Of a stretch of 64,000 nt of DNA, positions 44,982 through 56,635 are shown one piece after another (the stretch's first letter is position 1; each line of letters opens with the position of its first letter). Both the position numbers and the translations under genes were made by a program. This DNA comes from Phoronis australis. Taxonomy: Eukaryota > Phoronida > Phoronidae. The DNA is taken from NCBI GenBank assembly GCA_002633005.1, contig NMRA01000949.1, positions 26,799 to 90,798 on the forward strand. The letters run 5' to 3'. The notes below the pieces were generated by a model, which made no database searches, had not been told where the DNA came from, and saw nothing but the letters and a program-made list of their open reading frames with translations.

Positions 44982-45110
44982 GCCGCAACGCGCAAAAAGT
45001 CCCGACAGCGTTATACGTGGAACTGTAGGTTATGGGTGCCGTAACACCCAAAAGTGCCCGACAGCGTTTTTTTTTTAGTCGAACAGGAAATTGTGGATGC
45101 CGCAAAGCCT
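44982..45110 (+). repeat. Tandem repeat, about 2.2 units of 56-61 bp
   Basis: The units start GCCGCAAC/GCCGTAAC/GCCGCAAAG at 44982, 45038 and 45099. The first two share CAAAAGT-CCCGACAGCGTT, a GAAC..G block and TTATGGGT/TTGTGGAT. It is non-coding. Confidence 0.8.
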
Positions 45111-47004
45111 ACATGTATGAACATTCCGTTTTTCTTTGTAGTCGAAATAGGGCTATGTCACGTGGGAAATCGCTGTGATATGTCAATTTCGCCTAGTGTC
45201 AAAAAGCGAGACGTTTTGATGGTGTCAGGGATGGCGGGAAAAAGTCTTCAAGAAGTGGTATAGTCCAGAGACAGCGGGGCAGTTGGCAAGTACTCTCTCA
45301 ATAACACATAATTTGTATTCTTGTAGATGGTAGAATTTTCATTTTTTGATTGAATTTCACGAGCATTGGTAAATACTATAGATAACATTTCTGCTCAGAA
45401 CTCGAACTTTATATCTGGACAACAGATAAAAATTGCGCAAATAATTTATTATAGAAACAATATATGTATACACACACACACTCTTAGCTACGCAAATACT
45501 ACAAATACACGGGTAGTTTTTCGAAAGTCACGGAAACAAATTTGTGAATTAGTAAACTTTTCATTTATAATTGGAGAACAAACACTTAGAAACCGAATGC
45601 CACTTAACTCAGAAAAACACTCACCTTCAATATTTCAACACCCATTATGTTTCGTGAGAAACGTCTAACATGCAGTTTGATAGGTGGACGGAAATGGCTA
45701 CAAATTTTCATTCAGCATATAAATTACGTCAATGTTTACGTTACATCTTTTATCAACCAAAAGTGACAAAATGAAAGTGAAACAACGAAATTAAGCTTGA
45801 TTTGATAACTACAAATCTCAATCAAACCTCTGTCGAGAGGACAACTGGACATTCACGGTGCAAACTCTCGCGGCTAGTCCCGCAGTGACAGAATACTTTG
45901 GTCACGCGATGGAGTTGACATTCCACTCCTACAGAATATCTAATTTTCACCAACTGTTTGCGAATCGAGTTTAACACAACGAGCTAAAAACAAACCTGCG
46001 AAAAAACCCTAGACGTTAAAACATCATTCAAAACTTTGCTACAAACGAATTTGGTGCATAAATTAATTTTAAAGTACGTGTGGTGTAACTTTTCACGGAA
46101 ATCTAACTCTTTTTGTAACTGGTCGGTGGCACATACTAGTAAGCCATGCACACTGGAAGAGTTTCTGAAAATTAAGCTTCCCTTCAGCTAATAAAAGCAT
46201 CAAAGTCGCTTTGCTATAAGTACCAATCGAGCAAAGTAGGACATCTCGAGATTTTTCTTTATCTTCAATCTCCCTAAATCTGCATTGTAAGTGTCCAAAC
46301 TCACCGAAACATCACCGTTTTGATTGTGTTAACGATGAATTTTTGTGAAACTAAAACGAAGGAAAATCGTCCTGTTTACACTTCCCTGTGTCGTGATTGA
46401 TTAACATGTCGGCATTATCAATTAAAAAACGAGCTTATCCTATTTGGATAATTGGACAATTAAGATTATTGGTTAATGAATCAGTAATCAGTGACATTTC
46501 ATCTGCTTTTGAATTAGACTGATTGCAGTTTATATCTATGTCGAATAACAAATGACTCATTAAATTAATGAACCAAATTACGTTGCTATCGCATAAAAAA
46601 CTGTTACAAAATCCGGTCACCATTCTTCACATATTTTTTCTTTAATTTTTCAAAATAACCAAATCCAATACAAGGATTTCCAACACTTCAAACTATTTTA
46701 AACCTATCATAGGGTTGTTTAAGCCTTTTACTAGTCAGAGCCAAATAATAATTGGCTAACTGGTGCAGGTAGTGTACGGGAATCAGCTTTTGTTGTGTTT
46801 ACGCTAGACACGAGAAATTGGTGATGCATGCTTACGTGGAAACTAAAATATCACGTAAAAGCTGTGTTGTTATCAATGTATTTTAAGTAATCTTTGTTAT
46901 TGTCATCAATTTTTTTGTTCTTAAATCTTGCATTTCATGTTTTCATGGAACGTCCATTTTTATAGTTATTTCGCCGTGCACAAATGTGACGGTGGTAATA
47001 CCAC

Positions 47005-47340
47005 AAAGTACATACATACATACATACAATGTCTCTTTATTGCCATACCTCAAATTTACATGTACAGATATATCAGAGATTGTGTATAGTGTAGTTGTAG
47101 TGAATCAAATTATCGGTACTATTCCCTTAATAATACACAACCTGGTTGCCATTCCTCAAACATTCCTTCCACCCCTACATATTTCTAGATCACGTAATTC
47201 CCACTCTCATACCTTTGAGAGAACATACAAACCCTTCCTTCCCATCTACTATTTTACTCTGAAATTACCTCCCACAACATGCCATCTCATCAGAAATCAT
47301 CAGAAACAACAGAGACGTTCACAGGTTACATCTTCCTAAG
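47005..47340 (-). other. Probable 3' UTR and tail of the minus-strand Penelope-like element
   Basis: On the minus strand, downstream of the GIY-YIG stop, there is GGCAATAAAGAGACATTG followed by four TATG units (the + strand ACAT microsatellite near 47010-47030). AATAAA plus a short simple-repeat tail is common at retroposon 3' ends. It could instead belong to a separate small retroposon. Confidence 0.4.
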
Positions 47341-47406
47341 TAGACTGAGCCAGGTGTCACTTGGTTGATTGCTTGGCTGACTGAAGACATTGCCTTGTAC
47401 TTTCAT

Positions 47407-47859
47407 TTACATGGCTTCCTTGATCTTTCTCTTGGTCCAACCTGTTTCACTGTCAAGTATTCGGATGTTATTCCACTGGATATTGTGTTGTTTCGACCAC
47501 ATGTGTTCTACTACTTCTGGCGAGGTATTACCCTCTCTACAACACCTCTTATGTTCAGCAATTGTCGTTTTCAGTGGTCTTAATGTTTCACCGATATATG
47601 ATTCATCACATAGGATTTCATAGATGACATTTTTCTTTTTTCCCACGTCAGTTCTTGGTTTGACTTTTGTCAGTTGCCGACCCAGTGTGTCTGAGCTGCG
47701 GTATACTGTTCTTATTTGAAATTCTTTACATATGTGTCCTAGGTTCTCGGTTATTTCGGGTATATATGGTAAGCACATAGTCTGCATTGGGCGTTCTTCT
47801 GTCACTTTCTCTTTTCTCTGCGATGTTAAAGCCGACTTGATGAAATTTTGCTTAGCCAT
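47407..47859 (-). pseudogene. Penelope-like GIY-YIG endonuclease domain
   Basis: 150 codons, out of frame with the RT by one base near 47860. It shows TLGRQLTKVKPRTDVGKKK, NVIYEILCDESYIGETLRPL, AEHKR and a C-terminal HNIQWNNIRILDSE...KRKIKEAM. The pattern IYEI..C...YIGET is the GIY-YIG core of Penelope-like elements. This domain would nick DNA for target-primed insertion. Confidence 0.88.
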
Positions 47860-48046
47860 TTCTTTTGAATGTCTCTGTCAGGTTGGTCATTTTTGCTTGT
47901 AGTGCTGTATCACTGCAGAGTTCTTTTGATCTTGATGCAAGACATTTGGTTATACTCTTTTTGACTCCTTTGGTGTTTTTGGAGTTGAAGTCGAGGTATC
48001 GTCCTGTGTGGGTCTTCTTATAGTAGACTGGCGTTGTTAACTGTTA

Positions 48047-48805
48047 TTCAACACGAGTCACTAGTACGTTTAGGAATGAGAGACTGTTATTTGTCTCTTC
48101 TTCCATTGTGAATCTAATTGTAGGCGCTATGCTGTTCAGATGGTCAAGGAACTCTGATGGATTTTCAGAGTCTTGGCTGAACATTGTGAATGTGTCGTCA
48201 ACGTATCGTTTCCACACCTTCGGAGGTCTAATAGCTGAGCTGAGAGCTGTTTATTAGAACCACTCCATGTACAAGTTAGCCAAGACTGGTGATAGTGGTG
48301 AACCCATTGCCATTCCTTGTGTCTGCACGTAGAACTTGTCTTGATATTGAAAATAGGTGGTATTGACGCAGAATGTCACTAATTCCAGAATGGAGCCTAT
48401 TGAGAGGTTTTCATCCTCTGATGGTTTGTGGTCATGTTCTAATTTTGACTTGAGTAATGGGAGAGCCTCTGATGTTGGTACACTTGTGAATACATGTAGG
48501 CTTTCGACATCAAAGCTCACCATGGTGTCATTTGGTGTAGTGCTGACTGATGACAACGTTGACACGAAATGCTTCGAGTCCTTTACGTACGAGTCAGTTT
48601 TCCCAACTAGTGGGGATAAGATGTTGTTAAGGAATCTAGCTAGTTGGTGGCAGGGACAATCAATGTTGCTTATAATTGGTCTCATTGGCATATCAGGTTT
48701 GTGTATCTTAGTTTTACCATACATGTGCGGGGTTTTTGTGTTGTTTGGGTTGATTCTCTGGAATGTGTCACGTGGTAATGAACCTTCTACAGTTTTCAGT
48801 AGTGA
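48047..48805 (-). pseudogene. Penelope-like reverse transcriptase domain (broken)
   Basis: In one frame from YGKTKIHKP and MRPIISNIDCP through MVSFDVESLHVFTSVP and QGMAMGSPLSPVLANLYMEW to the catalytic YVDD at 48194-48205. Two consecutive TAA codons (48251-48256) separate ANLYMEWF from KRYVDD, and another TAA follows TRVE near 48047. The catalytic residues are visible, but no continuous protein can be made. Confidence 0.9.
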
Positions 48806-49424
48806 TTAGATTTTCCTTTCCACGCTCTTGGTCACTTCAAGTTTTACTTTCTTGTACTGCCCACTAGATAGTAGATCAGTCATCTTCCTGTCGTAGGCAT
48901 CCTTATTAATTACTACTGTTGCATTGCCTTTGTCAGCTTGTACGATGATGATGTTTTCATTCCGTGATAGGCTACCTACTACGGCCATCTCTTCATTCCT
49001 GTTTAAGTTGTTTCTTGGCATTTTGGCTTTGGTGATTGTTTCTCTACACTCAACACGTACAGTATGGTTTCTCTATCAGCAGCTGGTAGCTTAGTGGTGG
49101 CTGCTTCAATGCTGGCTACAACATCTATTGTTGACATTCTTTTCGGTCGGATGGCATAGTTCAGACCTTTGGACAGAAGTTGGGATTCGGCAACTGTCAG
49201 TTCTCTGCTTGATTTATTCACAACCACACCTTGCATAAGAGGTCTAATTCCCTGGGTTGTTGTTCTCATTTCAGCTTGTTGAATTTCAGGACATGATCTG
49301 TCTGTTGTAGTTGTCTCTTGATCTCGAGACTGCATTTTCCAACAGTTGATAGTCCTATACATTGAGCGTGGTTTCAAGACAGTGCTTGGTTTGCTTGATT
49401 TTAACTGTTGTGACCCTTTTCTGG
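48806..49424 (-). pseudogene. Penelope-like ORF, conserved region before the RT
   Basis: Two overlapping frames meet near 49003-49021, implying a frameshift. The first carries SSRELTVAESQLLSKGLNYA then RPKRMSTIDVV. The second carries IIIVQADKGNATVVINKDAY and KMTDLLSSGQYKK. The ADKGNATVV block is a family hallmark. A TAA at 48806 ends the frame just before the RT core. Confidence 0.88.
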
Positions 49425-49614
49425 CAGTGGCCGATCTAGGATATCACTATAGGGGGGGCAACATTTTGTCCGGCAGTAAGCATTTGCGCAAACCACGATT
49501 GTAGATGCGCATAGCACCGAATGGGGGGAGGTCGGGAGGGGGCTCCGCTCCCGCCCAGGAAATTTTTCTGTTTTTTCATCTAAAAATCAAGCATTTTCCT
49601 TGATTCCTGAAGTA

Positions 49615-49672
49615 NNNNNNNNNNNNNNNNNNNNNNNNNNNNNNNNNNNNNNNNNNNNNNNNNNNNNNNNNN
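49615..49672. other. Assembly gap (58 N)
   Basis: Run of 58 undetermined bases inside the nested TIR element. Its true size is unknown. Confidence 0.99.
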
Positions 49673-49707
49673 AAAAAAACACGGAGAACGTGTCATACAG
49701 GAAAACC

Positions 49708-49780
49708 TACAAATACCAGATACTCGAACTCCCTACCTGACGGATAGAGCGTGCGTGCTTTGCCACTACACCACCACGTC
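49708..49780 (-). repeat. tRNA-like segment (SINE head or tRNA relic)
   Basis: The minus strand reads GACGTGGTGGTGTAGTGGCA, an A-box-like TGGTGTAGTGG, and about 33 bp later GGGAGTTCGAGTATC, a B-box-like GTTCGAGTATC. The acceptor ends do not pair well, so a functional tRNA is unlikely. Confidence 0.5.
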
Positions 49781-50481
49781 TTTTAAGACTAGTAGTTAAA
49801 ACTACTAATCTTATAACAAGAGACCTACTTGTTTATGGTCCACAGCGTTTGCGCGCGAAACCTACTTCTTTTTGTAATGCTTATTACAAGTTTTATATTT
49901 TGTGCAATCGGTTCTTAACAAATTTGTTGTATTTAAAATAGTCTTCAAATGCCCAAAAGACCAAATCCGTTTTTCGTGTTGGCAATAATGACCCCGGATT
50001 GCTTTGGAAATCGTCTTAAGTTAAGGTTTGAGAAAGAGAGAATTATGAGTTTCTGAGTGATTCACTAAGGCTTCGATTAAAATTCACATCTTACCAGCAG
50101 CTTCTGTTTTTTCATCGTCACTCAGGTTCCATTTTCTTTAAAAAATGAAGTAAATTTTCTTCATTGCACAGTGAAGCAGACGACGGAAACGGAGTCGTAG
50201 TTCGCAGCGCCACTGCCGGTCGCCTGGCACATCGCGGGAGAGCTTATACTTAGAAATAGCTCCGTTACGAATGCGCCGTGTTCAGAATTTAACATTTGAA
50301 ATTGGATCTGACCCCCCCCCCCAAACACTAAAACTGCACACATTTAAATCTTGTTTCACCTGTATAATGTTAATTACCGGTTTTAATTAATAAACTCAAC
50401 ATTTCCCTACGCTCTTGCTGTTTTATTTTTGAGGCAGCCAAAGGGGGGGGGGGGCGCCCCCCCTAAATCCGCCTATGTCTG

Positions 50482-50712
50482 GTGTCTGTGGTAGTCAATT
50501 TGCTCCCTCATTAATGCTAGAGAGGTATGTGTATAAATACGTGTTGCCCTTTGGCTGGACTTGTTGACTTTCGGTCTGAAGTCCTTTGGATTGACATGGT
50601 TATCTCTACATCGCATTAGCAATGTTAGGCTGTCGTGTTCCCTACACAGTTGAAACTGTGCCTTCTCTAAGTCTCTGAATGCGGTTATTGCTTCGGGAAC
50701 ATACCGTTCGCA
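50482..50712 (-). pseudogene. Penelope-like ORF, N-terminal fragment
   Basis: The minus-strand frame reads RYVPEAITAFRDLEKAQFQL, then CREHDSLTLLMRCRDNHVNP, KDFRPKVNKS and LALMREQIDYHR. The LLMRCRDNHVNPKDFRPK block resembles the start of Penelope-like ORFs (basic, with the NPKGLR-like phrase). Downstream coding resumes past the inserted element at about 49424. Confidence 0.7.
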
Positions 50713-50804
50713 TAATGACTTTCTAAAACCGCTGAGAGGTGGTGGCGTGTTACAACTATTAAAATCTCCTGTTCTGTGTACACCGACCTCTTGTTTATTT
50801 ACAC

Positions 50805-50870
50805 TGTCACGACGTTTCGGGCGGTCTGTAACGGCCTGTTAACGTATCCAGCACCTAACCCTGTACTGCT
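50805..50870 (-). ncRNA. Degenerate hammerhead-ribozyme-like motif at the Penelope-like 5' end
   Basis: The minus strand reads GGCCGTTACAGACCGCC followed by CGAAACGTCGTGACAG. CGAAAC plus GTC after a GGC/GCC stem is the 3' half of a type I hammerhead, a motif known in Penelope-like elements. The CTGATGA half expected before GGCC is not intact (GTTAACA there), so activity is unlikely. Confidence 0.4.
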
Positions 50871-50874
50871 CGCA

Positions 50875-51010
50875 TATAACTTAAAGATGTTGGACCGGGT
50901 ACATGGAGGAGTAATGTTTGTAGACCGAAAAGTTCAATGTTCTTTGGACTGACAGAGTAAATACGCCCAGTAAAATTCTTCTCACCCTCTTTTCTTATTA
51001 TGAAGATGAT
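50875..51010 (+). repeat. Dispersed repeat F, copy 1
   Basis: It contains GGGTACATGGAGGAGTAAT, TTCAATG, GGACTGACAGAGTAAATACG and TATTATGAAGA, matching 61405-61550 in the same order and orientation. It directly adjoins the 5' end of the minus-strand Penelope-like element and may be part of its terminal sequence. Confidence 0.75.
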
Positions 51011-54000
51011 ATTTTGAACCTAGGCAAGACGGTCACGAAAAAGCAAAATAGCGAGTGAAAATCATGTTATTCGCAAGAACAATCTACACACGAACTTAGT
51101 TCCTAGCAGGAAATAAGGGCACAGTGCTCCCCTCAATATTATAATTGTCTTTTACTTAATTTGTAGATGCCGCTTGGGGCGACTTTAGTAAATTTTAGGA
51201 AATTAATGCTTGATAGGTCTACCAGGGGACATCACCATAATGAGCACCCACAACATATTTTAGTACCATATTGCAGCGCATTTAGGCCTTTTTTCTGGTC
51301 TTTCTTACCCAGGTAATGTCCCTAAGCATGAGCCCATACAATAATTTGCACATACAGTAAGCGCATCTGTTTTGACTACCGCTGTGCCTGCTGATGAAAT
51401 TTTTCACGTTCGTCAGTGTATCTTTTGAGTTCCTTGGTGTATTTTCAAGGAATTTCATTGGTAAATAGTTGTGTATAACCTTATTCAATTGGCGCCCCCT
51501 AAGGTCCTTGGCCTATATCCAACGTAATACTTTTTATAGGCCTCTTTACCCTTAAGTGGTTCACGTATTGGCGCATGCACCTACGTTTCGCATATAAGTG
51601 CAGTTCCGCACAGACGTCCACGGGCTTAATATTGCGGCGATGCGGTAGTGATGTCGAAAATGAAATATTAGAGGAATTCAGGCTCTATACTTGTCAATTC
51701 ATAGAGAGATGCAAACATGTGGTTGGCCTTTCTGGAGACTTCTCAAATCTGTAGAGGAGCATTGGTGCCTTGTGTAGATTGTCATCACAATGCCTATACT
51801 CAAATTTCTTAATTATTCTAGTAACAGGCTGTGAAATGACAAGAATCAAAAGGAATCACCATTAAGACATTAGCACAGCCCAAGTAATCGCTCTGCATTA
51901 TGTCCAGTTTCTCACGCACTCCCTCACATGCATGTACATTAACTAGTGGGACCGAGCTCAGGGGAGTAGGACAGGCACCTTTGTGCAATGCTCGATTGTC
52001 AACCCAAGGTCAGGATTCGAACCAGGGTCCCGCAAACAGGAGTCCGAAGCTGAAACCCAATGGGCCACACTGTCTCATCCTGGTGGACTAGCACTTTTAG
52101 ATCGGCGGAGCTCATGTGCTGAATTATGTTTGTCACAGCTTCACAAGTTAACCCTACATTGCAGAGCGTCCGTGGTTATAAGTACAAAAATGGTTTAATT
52201 AGTGTAAGAGACACGATTAGTAAAGTTATCGGCAACTTCCAACAGTGGTTCTCCCTCAGAACCCGGTCCCTTTTATTCTGGAAGTATCTTCTAAAGACAT
52301 TACGACAATTTATTTAGCTATAATATGACAACATTTTTACAACTGAACAAATATTTGTATACTTCTTAGCAATTTAAAAAATCGGCATTTACCGGATATT
52401 AAGCTAAGCATATTTTTGAAACACTTCCATTACACTACCCGCACCCCATTAGACATTAAGGTTGTTCATACAGATACCGTTATGCCGTTTCGCACACAAA
52501 CGGCTATTATATCTCTGTTTAATGCAAATTCTTAATGTTTTACAAATGTCACAGACACGTCTGGTATGCAAGTAGATTTGTAAAATCGCCCAGAGTATTT
52601 TACATAGACTTGATGTTACCGCATTGTAGCCACTAGTATTGCAAATGTTTGTTCCAGAATTCGAAAAACGAAACAGATTTTTAAGATGAATTACCGTTAG
52701 CTAATTGCTCGCAGGGTTTTGGTTACGTCCATTGCGCTAATTAAAAAGCATTGTAAGGTACTGAAAATGCGCCACGTTAAAAAATATTGATACCCTAAAC
52801 ACCAACACAAAGTGAGTTATACATTTCTTGTAGCTGTGACGCCTCACTACTTTTAAGTTGATATCTTAAAAATCAAATGTCTTTCCTGTCACATAATGAA
52901 ACAAAACTACACTTTCGCTCAAAGCTGCAGTTAAAAAAGTTGTTTTCAACACCAATGAAAATATTTTGCAAGTTTGGTCATTATTGTATTTTACAGATGT
53001 TGCCGACTGATTGCGGTGATTAGCTCGTTAATCACCGAAAATCGAATCAGTCCTTTTACCCTCATACAGATAACCTCTAGACATTCCCTAACGTAATAGT
53101 ATTCACTTTCCGTTACCAACAAGAACGTCGAAACCACCAGGAACTCACTAAAACTCTTTAGACTAGTTTTATTGATATTGCCAATCCCCAAAATTGCTAC
53201 TGAATTCGCATGTACACACTTAATGTGACTTGAGTAACGAAAACTTAATTCTATCTCAGTAAGAAATGTTATGAGACCCGTTGTTTGATTGTATATGTAA
53301 AAGACCAATTTAACTTTCATTTCTTTACCTACAGACGCAGCATACAGCGTAGGGCATAAAATCTGCATTTCTACAAAAAATCGTGCGATTTAAAATGAAG
53401 ATTTTATTGATATCAAATGTTTGAAGTTGTGGATAGCCACACAGAAAAAATAAGTTGTCCCCTGACATGGTCATTGGGTGAAAAGACTGTAGCTACGGCC
53501 AACGGCCTACAAAACGTTACACGAGTCTATCGTTTGAAATTGCCCGAAAATCTCTGGTAGTAATAATCTCAATTAATTTGTTTGCGAAGAGTATCTCGTC
53601 CACTGTCCCTATGGTTTCTTTGTTAATCACACAGTTTTTCCCTTAACACATCGAAGCCTTGTTCACGTACTTGGAAACCCATATCCACACACCATTATTG
53701 TTATTGCTGATGTCTTTGTAACCGCGACACGCAACCTTATTTTTGCTCTTCTTCAATAATATATCAGCTTTTTTAAGCATTAACGCTAATGCCTGTCATC
53801 AGGGGATAACGAGTACTACCATAAATTATTTACGTGGATGTTTTTTGTCATTTTTATTGAGTGCTTTTTATATTGGGTTGACGGCGATTTGTCTTTCCTT
53901 CAGGTATAATCGGATTTAATTGTAATCAGGTATAATATCTACTTGCACAGGTGTGCTTCAGTTCTATTTCCGGTCTCAAGAACCCCCTCTGGCGTTCATA

Positions 54001-54150
54001 TGGATTACTAGTCAGAATGCCAATACCAAAGAGCGGAGGTCACAAAAGCCTTTGATGTACATGTGAGTGATCACGGTATAGTTATAGGGAGGATTTAACG
54101 AATGCGGTCCCCCTCTGTAAAGCAATGTGTATGTTGGTAGTCAAGAGCAG
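51011..54150. other. Non-coding region between retroelements
   Basis: Apart from the tRNA-like head at 52001-52076, nothing is supported. The longest frame, minus 52991-53368, shows no known domain and no splice-linked partner. Confidence 0.55.
52001..52076 (-). repeat. tRNA-derived SINE head with intact B box
   Basis: The minus strand reads AGTGTGGCCCATTGGGTTTC (A-box-like TGGCCCATTGGG), then GGACCCTGGTTCGAATCCTG with a perfect B box GGTTCGAATCC at 52013-52023. The arms do not form a clean cloverleaf, so this is more likely a SINE promoter than a tRNA gene. Confidence 0.6.
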
Positions 54151-54365
54151 AACGGTAATCGTTTAACAACTAAAAGCACGTGTTGAATAAGCAAAACTAC
54201 ACATCAATTAAGTAAAATTACGCGTTGGTTGAGCAAAAGTATACGCGTTGAATAAGAGCTGAACGATGATCGTTTAAGTAGTAAAAGCACGCGCTGATGA
54301 AGCAAAACTACGCGTTGATTAAGCACATTTCACAGCACTGAAAGGTACTCGTTTAAGGTAGGTGT
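54150..54365 (+). repeat. Imperfect tandem array of about 21-24-bp units
   Basis: About eight units, each roughly AAGCAAAACTACGCGTTGATT, with variants such as AAGTAAAATTACGCGTTGG and ACGCGTTGAATAAG, interspersed with GATGATCGTTTAAG. A shorter array of the same units occurs at 56636-56735. Confidence 0.75.
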
Positions 54366-56635
54366 ATACACTGATCAAATCTCCAGGTTCCTAACTAAAA
54401 TGAGTAAAAAGGGAGTTTTAACTAGTTAGACATGACTCTGAAAGTGACAAAAATCGAAAAAAAAGTTTTTTGGAGTTCGTTTTTTTAAAAAATCGTATTT
54501 TTTAATTTTCAAAAAATCTAATTTTACCACGATTTTTTTTCAAAATGCACAGGGATCATCATCAACTGTTTCCTTAGGCAATATTCTACTTATCTATACC
54601 AAATAATATGTACAAAATCATTATGATCTTGATTTTGGGGCATTTTTTGTGTGTGAGTTGGGGCAAGCACGCCACTTTTTGTCATTTGGTCACTTTCCGT
54701 CTAATAACTAAAAATCTGGTCCATTTATCAAAAAATCCTGGCACGCGATTTTACTTCAGTCCTAGAGTATTTCAAATTTGCAACTTTCGCAAAAATTGAC
54801 CCACGTGTTGTGAAAAAATAGGCCCGAGAATCTTGTCACTATCTTGAAATCACGAGCCGAGAAAAACGGCTTTGAAGTTAAGCGGTCATCGATTGCCACT
54901 TGAGATCAAATTTCGTATAGAATGCATGGTCATTATGTTCCAATTTTTGTTGAAGTACTAGAAATAAAGATGACATTTACTTCATATTTAGAAAATGTGA
55001 CATACCTGTTTGTTTACAGCGTAATTTTAATCATTTTTTAGAACTTGTGAAGCACGACAGACGACCAAAACAAATATGGCTGTCACGTGGGCGGAGCTTA
55101 GCGTTGATCTATTGTCTGCTGTACTGGTGTGCCGACCACACATAAAACCATGTGTTGATTGTTTATACGATTCATCTGAACTCTTCACTCAGTTTGTAAA
55201 AGACTCTCTAACTATATTACACAGACCTATTTGTTAGTATTCCAATATTATCATCAACCAATATATGTGTTACATCAAATCGCCGCGTTACTGCCTGCGA
55301 CGAGGATAAAGAACTACTTTCACAGTAATGGCAAAGATACTACTAACTATAAAATCTTTGTTAATGGTTCAACATTTTTACGTGCCTGTACCGAATGGAC
55401 TTTGGGATAAGAAAATATCACTTTCTGCGGAAATAGCGCCGCTTGGGTGAGATTCTCAAGTTACTAAAGTTTCTTATATTGCTTTCCTCTAAAATCGTAT
55501 ATCATGAGTTTTAATTCATTGTTACGTTTGAATCTATGCACTAAAAAAAATTGTTTTGTTGAACACTGGGTCATTTCTCTAATTCTTTGGGTTACGGCCA
55601 GTGGCAAGTTAAAAATCCTCTGGGTTTGACATCCTAGTTTCTCCACGGCGCGTTCCCAGCACAGAAGCACGGTTTATCTGCGAAGACTACTCTGACGGCA
55701 TGTAGTTGTCCATGTGTCGCGCGCGCGGCTTGTCTTCACAGCGCGTGCATGCACTCTCACCGAATCGTGCACCACCACCCACGTCGACACTCAGCGTCCT
55801 CTCCCAAGACACCTGACCTTATATCACCGACTTCTCTTATACATGCACAATTTCTGCACGGACTCCTCAAGCTGAGTGCAGTGATGGCTTCGGTAGGGCT
55901 TGGCGTACTCAACTTCATTTTTTACAGATAGACAAACAGGCTCAGGCTCGGAACAGGAGCTAGTTCACCATTTCACTACCAACTTTCACAAAGTGGTCAA
56001 AAATAGAATTGTTTTATTTTTGGTCTTGCTACAACACCAATATCAGCTGGTACATCACTCTTGATTGCCCGGTTACGCAATGCTTGTTGACAGGGTTAGA
56101 TTAGAGCTATTGTCCTTGTATATAAGCTCCGCCCCAGTTGTCAATCACTGAGCTGGTGGGCACTCAAGCCATATGACTTACTGAGGCTTGGTCAAATATA
56201 GCTAAAAAAACAACTTTGGATTTTCAGAATGATTTTATTTTTCTTCAGTAAACTGTGCATCAAGAATTAAAGATTAGGATGACATAAAAATGTAAAAAAC
56301 AGTAAAAGTTAATTTTTTTGTGTATCCACCATTTCGCGTTTCACACCAAGGTATTTAAACGCGTTGTCAACGAGCCGAGATGGTTGTTAACCGAATACCT
56401 TTTGTGTTCTTGTTCAAGGCACAGAATGGCCTATTTAAGCGCATACTTTTAATCAGTTCATACAGTCCAATCACGTCCGTGCTCTCGAATCTCATAATGA
56501 CAGAAGACTTTCTGCATCTGTGCAAGGCCAATTTCGAAGATTTTGCTCCATCACGGCCATATTTCGTCTGCGTTACCTCCTCGCGGCGAAAAAAAAAACT
56601 TGCCTATGACGAGAAACAGCGAATAACTAATTCAA
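54366..56635. other. Non-coding stretch between the two related arrays
   Basis: A-rich and T-rich at the left (54450-54550). GGGCGGAGCTTA (about 55089) and its reverse complement TAAGCTCCGCCC (about 56124) form a distant inverted pair. Near 55720-55760 is a short GC-rich CGCGCGCGG patch. No domain-bearing open frame was found. It may be a decayed mobile element bounded by the arrays, but no transposase is seen. Confidence 0.4.

Larger units (their letters stand above)
39914..46990. other. Intergenic region downstream of the nAChR gene
   Basis: No gene is supported on either strand, and open frames are short and without domains. It holds the MITE-1 copy at 41374, the tandem repeat at 44982 and otherwise unremarkable AT-rich DNA. 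Its left edge includes the 3' UTR of the receptor gene. Confidence 0.6.
49425..50481. mobile_element. About 1.06-kb non-autonomous TIR DNA element nested in the Penelope-like element
   Basis: It starts CAGTGGCCGATCTAGG, and the inverted right end reads CAGACATAGGCGGATTTAGG, each followed within 14 bp by a G-run. Penelope-like coding sequence lies on both sides, so this is an insertion into it. It contains a tRNA-like segment and a 58-bp N gap, so its full content is unknown. A clear target duplication was not seen. CAGTGGCGGATC-type termini occur in several cut-and-paste families and the superfamily is unassigned. Confidence 0.7.
47407..50870 (-). mobile_element. Decayed Penelope-like retroelement (RT plus GIY-YIG), interrupted by a DNA element
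   Basis: Reading on the minus strand from high to low coordinates: a 5' flank with a hammerhead-like half-motif (about 50810-50850), an N-terminal coding piece (50482-50712), a 1.06-kb insertion (49425-50481), then the conserved N-terminal block, RT and GIY-YIG endonuclease down to 47407. The frame is broken by a shift near 49010, stops at 48806 and 48254, a stop near 48047 and a shift near 47860, so it is inactive. The order RT then C-terminal GIY-YIG is diagnostic of Penelope-like elements. Confidence 0.9.

Noticed and set aside
48357-48809. 150-codon + strand frame
   Set aside because: Antisense shadow of the Penelope-like RT domain, which has clear motifs on the minus strand.
55749-55931. 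Small + strand frame near the CGCGCGCGG patch as a first exon with a CpG promoter
   Set aside because: Low-complexity His/Pro/Ser-type translation, no downstream exon recognised. Only the local GC enrichment is real.
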